A stretch of 64,000 nucleotides of DNA from Crocinitomicaceae bacterium. Lineage in GTDB: Bacteria; Bacteroidota; Bacteroidia; Flavobacteriales_D; Crocinitomicaceae. The number at the start of each line of letters is the position of its first letter. Positions within the stretch are counted from its first letter, which is position 1. This document shows positions 53,201-60,969 of this stretch, piece by piece. Below the pieces are notes generated by a model. The model searched no databases, was not told the DNA's origin, and saw only the letters and a program-made list of their open reading frames with translations. The DNA lies in NCBI GenBank assembly GCA_021740745.1, contig JAIOZF010000005.1, forward strand, positions 1 to 64,000, read 5' to 3'. Both the position numbers and the translations under genes were made by a program.

Positions 53201-54632
53201 TATAACAAATGAAGCTGATAACTGCACTACCGCTCCACTTGTTGCATGGGTAAGTGACGTTTCTGATAACGGAACATGTCCTGAAACAATTACAAGAACT
53301 TATTCTGTGACAGATGATTGTGGTAATCAAACGTTGTTAACACAAACTATCATTGTCAATGATGTCACCAATCCAACTGCTACTAACCCTGTTGCTATTA
53401 GTGTTGTTAGCGCTGCGACGGTTCCTGTTCCAGATCCAACAGTTGTTATAGATGAAGCAGATAATTGTACTACAAATCCAATCGTTGTATGGGTAAGTGA
53501 TGTGTCAAACGGTAATGTATGTAACAATGAACAAATCACACGTACATACAGTGTTACTGACGATTGTGGGAATAGTATAATTGTGACACAATTAATTACT
53601 ATAACTGCAATTTACCCTACAATATCTGCCGGAGTGGATCAAACCGTATGTGAAAATGAATCAGTAACCTTGTCTGGAACTTATAGTCCATCTACAACAG
53701 TTATTTCTTGGACGGCACCAGTAGTTGATGGTGTGAGCTTTACACCTCAAGTTGGAACGAATACCTATACACTTACCGCAAATAATTATGGTTGTATTGC
53801 AACTGACAATTTGACTATTGTAGTAAATCCAATACCCGCAGTAAGCTTTACACCTGATGTTACTGAAGGATGTGAACCGTTAAGTGTGTTCTTCAACAAT
53901 ACTTCTACTTCAGGATTAGCACTTACTAATTGTGTTTGGACGATGGGAGATGGCACAGTTCTAAACGGTTGTGGAGATATTAACTATACTTATAACAATC
54001 CAGGAATCTTTACTGTTGGATTAACATCAACAGATGCAAATGGTTGTACAAATTCGGTTTCTTATCAGAACTTGATTTATGTTGAAGATTATCCTGTTGC
54101 AGACTTTACAGCTTCAGAGTACAACTTGAGCAATTTATTAAATGAAACAGAGGTTAATTTTACGAATCAATCAAGTGGTGCAGTAACCTACTTATGGACA
54201 TTTGGTGATGGAGGAAATTCCACGGAAACAAATCCTAGTCATTTATTTGAAACTGATTTAGCTGGAAGTTATACAGTAATGCTGGTTGCCTATTCTGATT
54301 TAGGATGCACGGATACTGCGTATCAATCATTCACAGTGACGGAAGAATTAATTTTCTATGTTCCAAATACGTTCACGCCAGATAATGATGTATTCAACAA
54401 TACCTTCCAACCTGTATTTACTTCAGGGTTTGATCCTTACAACTTCAACATGTTAATTTACAATCGTTGGGGAGAAATTATTTTTGAAACACGCGATGCT
54501 TCAATCGGATGGGACGGTACATACAATGGTGATTATGCTCAAGATGGAATTTACACGTGGAAAATTGAATTTAAATCAAGAGTTAACGACAAGAAATATG
54601 TAAAAGTAGGCCATGTCAATATGATGAGATAA
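47274..54632 (+). CDS. giant T9SS type B surface protein with HYR-like repeats (2452 aa)
   Basis: The signal peptide is MKNIRQIVLMFTFLSMNILVFSQ. A CUB domain follows (about 30-147), then a DGIQNQGENGIDCGGPC motif near 155, a reelin-like jelly roll (about 200-365, ending DNWGIDNVQISS), an Ig-like domain, and twenty HYR-like repeats of about 79 aa (about 511-2110). One Ig-like and two PKD-like domains come next, ending in the gliding-motility-associated CHU_C domain from about 2357 (YVPNTFTPDNDVFN...IYNRWGEIIFE...DGIYTWKIEFK). CHU_C is a type B T9SS sorting signal, so the protein should be exported and held at the cell surface. Adhesion or cell-cell contact is inferred from the architecture. 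Residues 842-1865 form a higher-order repeat. Confidence 0.92.
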   Translation: MKNIRQIVLMFTFLSMNILVFSQTYLLSAAANNTTVSTCGGNFYDSGGATGQYTNNQNRTITFCPNTPGAMIRLNFTAFALENSYDFLYIYNGTSTAAPLLGTYTGTNNPGVVTANNPSGCITIRFTSDGSVLANGWAAAISCIAPATCTDGIQNQGENGIDCGGPCAACPPVPCNVNLTYTSVPANLTCAGGSVSLTAVGLGTNNLAMNNNFNGGSLGAGWIATGGQSVGTLCGPSLDGTPYYWASTAGSSVPQLTTAVLNVSCGGIISFDMDYATQGANAPCEGPDLPNEGVTFQYSTNGGASWTVIQYWDPLGGYNAGLTNWNTYSFPIPPGAIGPNTQFQWIQLSSSGSQYDNWGIDNVQISSVINCNAYWYDYSFLPPTSDNAVQTTNITSTTTFNVTYTNGIDACNTSVTVVVPPGTTANAGPDKVRCSGGAGVVIGANPVSPDNGATYSWSAGAGSGTIDLIPAGGTTTGQVTVSPLVTTTYTLTVTFNGCTVTDQVTVVVDNPPTASNPAPITLTCASAIPAPDINVVTTEADDITIPPTVTWISDVSNGGICPNIVTRTYRVTDGCGNFVNVTQTITVSDLIAPTVTGTLTAAAVSGCSATSVPAAVTTVAALEAMGVAIADNCTADASLTVTSSDGAPTGTCPIVIIRTYTIKDACLNAITVNQTINITDLIVPTASNPVDISVAAGTAPAPNILLVIDEADNCSIPIVAWVSDVSNGGTCPEIITRTYSVTDACLNQILLTQTITVGDAILPTASNPSAINVQCSALVPLPDVLVVTDEADNGVTPTVTWQDDVSNGLTCPEIITRRYLVTDDCGNFIFVTQTITVLDTQAPVFVAPPTAVTVACLADVPAMTNLGYTDNCDPAGSVAGTDGALVGGACGGTITRTWTFTDLCGNTSTTTQTITVDDNTLPTASNPATITVPGGPAPAVDVTVVIDEADNCSVPVVTFVSESTDGAACPETITRIYAVTDACGNTINVTHTILITDPFSPTASNPAPISVECIADVPAQNIAVVTDEADNTGVPIVAWVSDVSNGATCPEIITRTYSVTDLCNNQILVTQTITVDDVTTPIFAAAPAAVTVSCLADVPAMTNLGYTDNCDPAGSVSGTDVSNGGTCPEIITRTWTFTDLCGNTSSASQTITVHDLVAPIFAAAPAAVTVACAADVPAMTNLGYTDNCDPAGSVTGTDVSNGGTCPEIITRTWTYTDACGNTSSTTQTITVHDLVAPIFAAAPAALTVACLADVPAMTNLGYTDNCDPAGSVAGTDGALVGGACGGTITRTWSFTDLCGNTSSTTQTITVDDNTLPTASNPATTTVPGGPAPAVDVTVVIDEADNCSVPVVAFVSESTDGAACPETITRIYAVTDACGNTFNVTHTILITDPFSPTASNPAPISVECITDVPAQNIAVVTDEADNTGVPIVAWVSDVSNGATCPEIITRTYSVTDLCNNQILVTQTITVDDVTTPIFAAAPAAVTVACLADVPAMTNLGYTDNCDPAGSVTGTDVSNGGTCPEIITRTWTFTDACGNTSSTSQTITVHDLVPPIFAAAPVAVTVSCLSDVPAMTNLGYTDNCDPAGSVTGTDVSNGGTCPEIITRTWTFTDLCGNTSSTTQTITVHDLVAPIFAAAPTAVTVACLADVPAMTNLGYTDNCDPAGSVAGTDGALVGGACGGTITRTWSFTDLCGNTSSTTQTITVDDNTLPAASNPATTTVPGGPAPAVDVTVVIDEADNCSVPVVTFVSESTDGAACPETITRIYAVTDACGNTINVTHTILITDPFSPTASNPAPISVECIADVPAQNIAVVTDEADNTGVPIVAWVSDVSNGATCPEIITRTYSVTDLCNNQILVTQTITVDDITAPTGTAPANVTVECINDVPPVPLAVTFVITDAMDNCTAVPALDWVGDVSDGNTCPETITRTFSITDNCGNQTLVDQLIIVNDVTAPTASNPGSVNVECILDVPVADITVITNEADNCTTAPLVAWVSDVSDNGTCPETITRTYSVTDDCGNQTLLTQTIIVNDVTNPTATNPVAISVVSAATVPVPDPTVVIDEADNCTTNPIVVWVSDVSNGNVCNNEQITRTYSVTDDCGNSIIVTQLITITAIYPTISAGVDQTVCENESVTLSGTYSPSTTVISWTAPVVDGVSFTPQVGTNTYTLTANNYGCIATDNLTIVVNPIPAVSFTPDVTEGCEPLSVFFNNTSTSGLALTNCVWTMGDGTVLNGCGDINYTYNNPGIFTVGLTSTDANGCTNSVSYQNLIYVEDYPVADFTASEYNLSNLLNETEVNFTNQSSGAVTYLWTFGDGGNSTETNPSHLFETDLAGSYTVMLVAYSDLGCTDTAYQSFTVTEELIFYVPNTFTPDNDVFNNTFQPVFTSGFDPYNFNMLIYNRWGEIIFETRDASIGWDGTYNGDYAQDGIYTWKIEFKSRVNDKKYVKVGHVNMMR
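49797..52868 (+). repeat. 1,182-bp higher-order repeat (2.6 copies) in the HYR shaft
   Basis: Five HYR units (a-b-c-d-e) form a 394-codon block. It recurs twice in full, followed by a third a-b-c. Landmarks such as GGTGCTTTAGTTGG start at 49921-1, 51103-1 and 52285-1, exactly 1,182 bp apart. Minus-strand shadow ORFs repeat at 50283, 51465 and 52647 with the same period. Confidence 0.93.
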
Positions 54633-54650
54633 AAACCAATAAATAGAAAC

Positions 54651-54680
54651 AAAAAAGCGATCTAAACGATCGCTTTTTTT
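54651..54680 (+). terminator. terminator of cassette A
   Basis: AAAAAAGCGATC-taaac-GATCGCTTTTTTT directly follows the giant gene. The same core recurs after cassette B. Confidence 0.92.
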
Positions 54681-54796
54681 ATGCTTATAAAATCTTGGTT
54701 TGAGATTTTGACTTACCTGAAAAAATAACAAACTACAAAATTGTCAATTATTCTCGAAAATGAAAATTTACAAACATAAATTGAATATTAGTGCAG

Positions 54797-54825
54797 TTTG
54801 AATAAATATACAATGCCTATTTTTG
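54797..54825 (+). promoter_or_regulatory. canonical promoter, cassette B
   Basis: TTTG at 54797 and TATTTTTG at 54818-54825 have a 17-nt spacer, identical in layout to cassette A. The leader to the ATG is about 120 nt. Confidence 0.75.
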
Positions 54826-54833
54826 TATTTAAT

Positions 54834-54864
54834 AAACTTAACTTTGGAAAGACTGAATAAGTTT
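54834..54864 (+). ncRNA. conserved leader hairpin, copy B
   Basis: AAACTTA and TAAGTTT pair around an actttggaaagactgaa loop. It occupies the same position relative to the promoter as the cassette A hairpin. Confidence 0.5.
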
Positions 54865-54950
54865 GTTTTAATTTACGCTATCTATTCTTTTTATAGGCAA
54901 CTTTAGAAGACATCTTGCGTCCATTTATATATTAATAAGTAATTTACAAC

Positions 54951-55421
54951 ATGAAATCTCTACTATTCATTTTAATTTTGTTGTCAACGAGTCGCTTATC
55001 TGCGCAAAGTCAACTCCCAACAGATACAATTAACCTAATTGACAATCATTCAACAACTTGGAGAACGTATTTTGAAAATGATCAAATTCGAATTGAATTT
55101 ATATCATCCAATTGCGACCCTTCAATGGGATATGACTTTGAACAAGTGAATTTTAAGTTTATCAATAAAACTTCTACCAAACTTGATCTCAATTGGCATA
55201 TACATTTGTATTATGATAAGAAATGCTTAACATGTAATCATCCTATGGAATATTCCCGAACAATCAGATTGATTGGAAATGAAACGTTAGAGGGTGACTG
55301 CAGAAGAGAAACGCCAGATGAATTGAAATTATTTTCCAAATTCAACGATGCAAACTATTCGAAAGGTGCTATACTAACGTCCTTTCAATTGGCATTCTTA
55401 ACTATTTCTGCAGTTGACTAA
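54951..55421 (+). CDS. small secreted protein of unknown function, paralogue B
   Basis: The 156-aa protein has a signal peptide (MKSLLFILILLSTSRLSAQ) and the same unrecognised beta-rich domain as the 46732 product (SNCDPSMGYDFEQVNFKF; YYDKKCLTCNHP; EGDCRRET). The cysteine pattern is conserved. A central 62-nt stretch (55140-55201) is identical in DNA to its paralogue, including synonymous sites, while the flanks diverge. It is followed after 48 nt by the second giant gene. Confidence 0.78.
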   Translation: MKSLLFILILLSTSRLSAQSQLPTDTINLIDNHSTTWRTYFENDQIRIEFISSNCDPSMGYDFEQVNFKFINKTSTKLDLNWHIHLYYDKKCLTCNHPMEYSRTIRLIGNETLEGDCRRETPDELKLFSKFNDANYSKGAILTSFQLAFLTISAVD

Positions 55422-55469
55422 ACTGTCGCTCATACTTTTTTGTTACGATCCGAATTAACAATATACATT

Positions 55470-58400
55470 ATGAAATTTTTATTCTCAATATTATTTACAG
55501 TTGCACTATTATCTGATGGGGTATTTGCTCAAGCAGTTGTGCCATGTGATGTAGAATTAACATATTCTACCGGTTTTTATGATCCGCCGCCAGTTGCAGG
55601 CCCGGCATATAACATGTCAAATACTACAGTAAACACTTGTGGAGGAACTTTTTATGATCCAAATGGAACAGGTAATTACGCCAATAATCAATTAAATACA
55701 ATGACATTTTGTTCTTCGACTGCAGGTGCTCAGCTACAGTTCATATTTACTTTATGGAATCTTGAAACTTGTTGCGATTATTTAAGTATTTATGATGGTC
55801 CAAATACGTCAAGTCCACTATTGTTCAATGATGATGGGTCAAATAGCCCTGGAACAGTTACTTCAAGTAATGGGTGTTTAACTTTTGTTTGGGACTCGGA
55901 TGGTTCAGTTGTCGGTCAAGGTTGGGCGGCTACAATCAATTGTGTTGATGTGCCTATCCCCTTCAATTGCAATGGAGGAACTGTTTTTTTACAAGCAACT
56001 GGCGTTGGTGACTACGAAATAGTTCAAAATAATAATTTTAATAATGGTTCATTAGGTGCTGGTTGGGTGGCAACAGGTGGTCAATCTGTTGGTACAGCTT
56101 GTGGTCCAAGTCTTGATGGTACTCCTTACTATTGGGCATCTACTGCTGGATCAGGTGTTCCTCAATTAACCACAGTTGGCTTAGATGTGAGTTGTGGTGG
56201 ATTTCTGACATTTGACTTGGATTATGCTACTCAAGGTGGAGCAGCTCCTTGTGAGGGTCCCGATTTACCCAACGAAGGTGTTACACTGCAATATTCAACA
56301 AACGGTGGAGCAACATGGACTGTCATTGAGTATTTTGAACCACTAGGTGGATATGATGCTACAATGACAAGTTGGAATAACTATTCCTTCCCAATTCCTC
56401 CAGGAGCGGTTGGTCCAAATACTCAATTTCAATGGATTCAACTTTCGTCATCCGGTTCTTGTTGTGATAACTGGGGAATTGATAATGTCCAAGTTTCTTC
56501 TGTTGTTAATTGTACACCTTATTGGTATGATTATTCATACCTTCCCCCCTCTGTTGACAATCCAAGTCAAACTGCGACGATAACGTCTACAACTACTTTT
56601 AATGTTACCTATACGAATGGAATAGATGCTTGCAGCACTTCAGTAACTGTTGTTGTACCTCCAGGAACGACAGCAAATGCTGGTGCTGATGTCACAATGT
56701 GTGCAGGTGGAACAGGTGTTGTAATAGGAGCAAGCCCTGTTACATCAGACAACGGTGCTACTTTCTCTTGGAGCGCAGGAGCAGGTTCGGGCACAATCGA
56801 CTTAGTTCCTGCTGGAGGCACAACCACAGGTCAAGTTACAGTTTCACCAGCAGTTACTACAACTTATACATTAACAGTTACTTACAATGGTTGCACAACA
56901 ACGGATCAAGTTACTGTAACTGTAAATCCAGTTGCGACGGTAAATGCGAATATCGAACAGACTGTTTGTGCAGGTGGTACAATTACACTTGCTGGTGCAG
57001 TTGGCGGCGGAGCAACTTCGGGGACTTGGACCGCACCAACGGGAACATTTTCCAGTGCAAGCAATTTAGCATCAACTTATACTCCTTCAATAACTTCAGG
57101 AACGGAAACGTTAACACTTACTACAGATGATCCAGCTGGACCATGCCCTTCTGTTTTAGATCAAATGATCGTAACTGTAAATCCGGTTCCAACAGTGATT
57201 GCTGGTCAACCACAAACGGTATGTGAAGGAACTAATATCACACTTGCTGGTACTGGAGCAACAAGCTATTCATGGGACAATGGAGTAACACAAGGTATAG
57301 CGTTTGCTCCTACTGCTACAACAACCTATACGGTTACAGGTACAACTTTAGGATGCACAAATACAAGCACAGTTACTGTGACTGTAAATCCAATTCCTAA
57401 CGTTAATGCAGGTAATGACATTTCAATCTGTGCGTCTACATCAACGACTTTAACAGCATCGGGTGCAACAACATATTCATGGTCTCCAGGTGGATTGACA
57501 ACTGCAGAAATCACTGTTTCTCCAGCTGCGACAACTAGTTATACTGTTACTGGTACATCTTTAGGATGCACCGCAACTGATATCGTAACTGTTACTGTGG
57601 CGGGCAGTGCGCCAATTAATGCAGGTCCGGATGTTGAATTATGTATCGGAGCTTCGACCACATTGAATGGCACTGGTGGTGATACATATGTATGGGATAA
57701 TGGTTTAGGTAATGGCAACAACTTTACAATTTCGCCAGCTTCGACAACAACTTATACTGTCATTGGAACAGATGCTTCTGGTTGTGTTGGAACAGATGCA
57801 ATTACAGTAACTATTAATCCAATACCAACAGTTCTTGCTGGTCAGCCACAAACGGTTTGTTCAGGCACAGCTGTGACTTTAAGCGCTTCTGGAGCAACAA
57901 GCTATTCTTGGGATAACGGTATTTCGCAAGGGGTAGCTTTTACACCTACTGCAACAACAACATATACAGTTACAGGAACAGCTTTAGGTTGTACAAATAC
58001 TAGTTCTGTATTAGTGACGGTAAATCCTTTACCAACGGTAGTAGCTGGTCCGCAACAAACAGTTTGTGAAGGGACTTCTATTACGCTAACTGCATCTGGT
58101 GCATCAACTTATACATGGGACAATGGCGTTACTCAAGGTGTAGCGTTTACTCCTACTGTTGGCGCTGTGACATATACAGTCACTGGTACTTCTGGTGCTG
58201 GATGCACCAATACTAGTGCAGTTTTAGTTACAGTTAATCCTTTGCCACTTGCAGATGCTGGTGGAGATCAGGTAGTTTGCGCAGGAACAAGTGTTACATT
58301 ATCTGGACAAGGTGCCGCAACTTATTCATGGAATATTAGTGTAACAAATGGTACAGCCTTTACTCCTGCTGTTGGCGCTGTGACATATACAGTCACTGGT

Positions 58401-60893
58401 ACTTCTGGTGCTGGATGTATAGCAACTGATCAAGTTGTGGTAACAGTAAATCCTAATCCATCTCCAATAATAAATGGAACGACTGATTATTGCATTGGAT
58501 ACCCTGCACTTTTGTCAACCTCTATTCCTTTTGCAACTTACGATTGGTCTACATTGGTTTCAACAGCGACTACTTCTGCTACAATAGCTAATAATCCAAT
58601 TACGGTTACCGTTACGAATGCTTTTGGTTGTTCCGGCACTTCTCCAGCATTTATTGTGAATGAAAATTTATTTATTACTGCCAATTCAACTGAAACAATT
58701 TGTCAAGGACAATCAGTTTTGATTCATGGGGTTTCTCAATCGGTAGCAGGTTTATACTCGCAAACGTTTACAACCAGTACTTGTGATTCTGTTTCGAATG
58801 TTACGTTAATTGTTAATCCATTACCAATTGTTAATGCCGGATTGGATCAGGAAGTTTGCACACTAACAGCAACTTCATTGACCGCAACAGGTGCTGCAAC
58901 TTATTCATGGGATAATGGAATTACAAATGGAGTTACTTTTACTCAAGCTCTCGGAACGACTACTTATACCGTAACGGGAACAAGTGTTGATGGTTGTATC
59001 AGTACGGACCAAGTTGATATCATAGTTAATCCTCTCCCTCTGATAGATGCAGGTGCAGATCAAGCAATTTGTATTGGAACATCTGCTATTATTTCAGGAG
59101 CAGGAGCAGCGACCTATACATGGAATAATGGTGTGACAGATAATGTTTCATTTACACCAGCTTTAACAAATACGTATACCGTTACAGGAACAGATGCTAA
59201 TGGATGTGTAAACACAGACCAAGTTGTTGTGACTGTTAATCCATTGCCAACAGTGGTTGCCGGACCAGACGAAGATATTTGTTTTGGAGCATCCGTTACC
59301 TTATCAGGTTCTGGTGCTTCAACATACACATGGGATAATAGTGTAACAAATGGTATTTCATTTTCTCCTGCTGCAACGACCACTTATACCGTTACAGGGA
59401 CAGATCTGAATGGATGTATCGATACGGATCAAGTTTTAGTAACTGTTAATCCTTTACCAGTTGTAAATGCTGGTATAGATCAAGATGTTTGTCAAGGAAC
59501 TCTTATTACACTTTCTGGTGCTGGAGCAACTACCTATTCTTGGAATAATGGTGTACTAAATGGAACTCCTTTTACACAAGCTGTTGGAACTGTAACATAC
59601 ACTGTAACAGGAACTGACGCAAATGGTTGTATTGATACTGATCAAGCTGACATTACTGTCAACCCAACACCGGTTGTAAATGCAGGACTTGATCAAATTG
59701 TTTGTATTGGTGCTTCTGTTACGTTAGCAGGAAGTGGAACGTCAACCTATTCATGGAACAATGGAATTACAAACAACGTTGCCTTTACACCTTCTCTTGG
59801 AACTGTAACTTATACTGTAACAGGAACAAGTATTGAGGGATGTATAACAACTGATGACGTTGTTGTCACCGTAAATCCTTTGCCAGTTGTCTTTGCAGGA
59901 AATGACGTTACTGTTTGTGAAGGATCAACTGTAACTTTAACTGGTTCAGGTGCTTCAAACTATTCTTGGAATAATGGTGTGTTGAATGGAACACCATTTA
60001 CACCGAGCGTTGGCACAACAACGTATACAGTCACAGGCACATCAGCTGCAGGTTGTATAAATACTGATCAAATAGACATAATTGTTAATCCAATACCAAT
60101 AGTATCATTTTCTCCAGATGTAACAAGTGGTTGTGTACCATTAACGGTGAATCTAACAAACACAACTCCAAATTCTGTAAACTGCTTGTGGACGATTAGT
60201 AATGGTACTGTTTTAAATGGATGTGGAACTGTACCAGTTACTTTCACACAAGGAGGATGTTATGATGTGACATTAACGACAACATCTAATAATGGATGCG
60301 CTGGTACATTAACTTCAACAAATCTTATTTGTGTTGAAGCATTGCCTATCGCTTCGTTCTCTCCATCTTCTAATACGGTAACAACGATCAATACAGAAGT
60401 GATTTTCACAAATCAATCAATTGGTGCATCTTCATATTACTGGACTTTTGGAGACGATTCACCATCATCTACAGATGTTAATCAAATTCATGTATATCCA
60501 GATAGTGAGACAGCGAATTACTTAGTAACATTAATTGCATACTCGCCACTAGGTTGCACGGATACAGCTTTAGCATATATAAATGTGGTTGAAGAATTGA
60601 TTTTCTATGTACCCAATACATTCACTCCAGATGATGATAATTTTAATCCAGTTTTTCAACCTATTTTCACAGCTGGTTTCGATCCTTATGATTATACCTT
60701 ATTAATTTTTAACCGTTGGGGTGAAATCATTTTTGAATCAAAAGATGCATCAATTGGATGGAATGGAACGTATGGTTCAAATGGAGAAATACAAATGTGT
60801 CAGGATGGAACATATACATGGAAAATTGAATTCAAAACAAAATTGAATGACGAACGGAAAATGATCCTTGGTCATGTTAACCTAGTAAGATAA
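55470..60893 (+). CDS. giant T9SS type B surface protein with Ig-like repeats (1807 aa)
   Basis: The start is the ATG at 55470 (MKFLFSILFTVALLSDGVFAQ), ten codons inside the track ORF. A CUB domain lies at about 50-158 and a reelin-like jelly roll at 186-348. About sixteen Ig-like repeats of about 70 aa follow (VxAGxDQxVCxGxSVTLxGxGAxTYxW...YTVTGT...VTVNP, about 395-1537), then two PKD-like domains and a CHU_C type B T9SS domain from about 1707. The ends are clearly paralogous to the 2452-aa protein, while the shaft is a different repeat family. Predicted to be a cell-surface adhesin-like filament; binding partners are unknown. Confidence 0.92.
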   Translation: MKFLFSILFTVALLSDGVFAQAVVPCDVELTYSTGFYDPPPVAGPAYNMSNTTVNTCGGTFYDPNGTGNYANNQLNTMTFCSSTAGAQLQFIFTLWNLETCCDYLSIYDGPNTSSPLLFNDDGSNSPGTVTSSNGCLTFVWDSDGSVVGQGWAATINCVDVPIPFNCNGGTVFLQATGVGDYEIVQNNNFNNGSLGAGWVATGGQSVGTACGPSLDGTPYYWASTAGSGVPQLTTVGLDVSCGGFLTFDLDYATQGGAAPCEGPDLPNEGVTLQYSTNGGATWTVIEYFEPLGGYDATMTSWNNYSFPIPPGAVGPNTQFQWIQLSSSGSCCDNWGIDNVQVSSVVNCTPYWYDYSYLPPSVDNPSQTATITSTTTFNVTYTNGIDACSTSVTVVVPPGTTANAGADVTMCAGGTGVVIGASPVTSDNGATFSWSAGAGSGTIDLVPAGGTTTGQVTVSPAVTTTYTLTVTYNGCTTTDQVTVTVNPVATVNANIEQTVCAGGTITLAGAVGGGATSGTWTAPTGTFSSASNLASTYTPSITSGTETLTLTTDDPAGPCPSVLDQMIVTVNPVPTVIAGQPQTVCEGTNITLAGTGATSYSWDNGVTQGIAFAPTATTTYTVTGTTLGCTNTSTVTVTVNPIPNVNAGNDISICASTSTTLTASGATTYSWSPGGLTTAEITVSPAATTSYTVTGTSLGCTATDIVTVTVAGSAPINAGPDVELCIGASTTLNGTGGDTYVWDNGLGNGNNFTISPASTTTYTVIGTDASGCVGTDAITVTINPIPTVLAGQPQTVCSGTAVTLSASGATSYSWDNGISQGVAFTPTATTTYTVTGTALGCTNTSSVLVTVNPLPTVVAGPQQTVCEGTSITLTASGASTYTWDNGVTQGVAFTPTVGAVTYTVTGTSGAGCTNTSAVLVTVNPLPLADAGGDQVVCAGTSVTLSGQGAATYSWNISVTNGTAFTPAVGAVTYTVTGTSGAGCIATDQVVVTVNPNPSPIINGTTDYCIGYPALLSTSIPFATYDWSTLVSTATTSATIANNPITVTVTNAFGCSGTSPAFIVNENLFITANSTETICQGQSVLIHGVSQSVAGLYSQTFTTSTCDSVSNVTLIVNPLPIVNAGLDQEVCTLTATSLTATGAATYSWDNGITNGVTFTQALGTTTYTVTGTSVDGCISTDQVDIIVNPLPLIDAGADQAICIGTSAIISGAGAATYTWNNGVTDNVSFTPALTNTYTVTGTDANGCVNTDQVVVTVNPLPTVVAGPDEDICFGASVTLSGSGASTYTWDNSVTNGISFSPAATTTYTVTGTDLNGCIDTDQVLVTVNPLPVVNAGIDQDVCQGTLITLSGAGATTYSWNNGVLNGTPFTQAVGTVTYTVTGTDANGCIDTDQADITVNPTPVVNAGLDQIVCIGASVTLAGSGTSTYSWNNGITNNVAFTPSLGTVTYTVTGTSIEGCITTDDVVVTVNPLPVVFAGNDVTVCEGSTVTLTGSGASNYSWNNGVLNGTPFTPSVGTTTYTVTGTSAAGCINTDQIDIIVNPIPIVSFSPDVTSGCVPLTVNLTNTTPNSVNCLWTISNGTVLNGCGTVPVTFTQGGCYDVTLTTTSNNGCAGTLTSTNLICVEALPIASFSPSSNTVTTINTEVIFTNQSIGASSYYWTFGDDSPSSTDVNQIHVYPDSETANYLVTLIAYSPLGCTDTALAYINVVEELIFYVPNTFTPDDDNFNPVFQPIFTAGFDPYDYTLLIFNRWGEIIFESKDASIGWNGTYGSNGEIQMCQDGTYTWKIEFKTKLNDERKMILGHVNLVR
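56670..60083 (+). repeat. Ig-like shaft repeats of about 210 bp
   Basis: About sixteen repeats of roughly 70 codons; two are divergent (near 58450-58830). One 47-nt run (GTTGGCGCTGTGACATATAC...) is identical at 58158 and 58371, 213 bp apart, marking a recent exchange between neighbouring repeats. Confidence 0.85.
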
Positions 60894-60901
60894 AATAAAC
60901 T

Positions 60902-60943
60902 AGCATAAAAAAAAGCGATCTAAACAATCGCTTTTTTTATGCT
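60902..60943. terminator. terminator of cassette B (bidirectional)
   Basis: AGCATAAAAAAAAGCGAT-ctaaac-AATCGCTTTTTTTATGCT is a long stem with A- and T-runs on both sides. The core GCGATCTAAAC..ATCGC and following TTTTTTTATGCTT match the cassette A terminator. It can also serve the convergent aroC gene. Confidence 0.92.
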
Positions 60944-60969
60944 TTAATAATTTGATTAAATCTTTTGGT

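Larger units (their letters stand above)
54719..54921 (+). repeat. duplicated non-coding promoter/leader block, copy B
   Basis: This 203-nt block matches 45567-45769 without gaps (12 differences). It begins 39 nt after the cassette A terminator and ends 29 nt before the ATG at 54951. Confidence 0.9.
54633..54950. other. 318-nt gap between the two adhesin cassettes
   Basis: No gene is seen. It contains the cassette A terminator, about 40 nt of plain sequence and the cassette B promoter/leader block. Confidence 0.7.
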
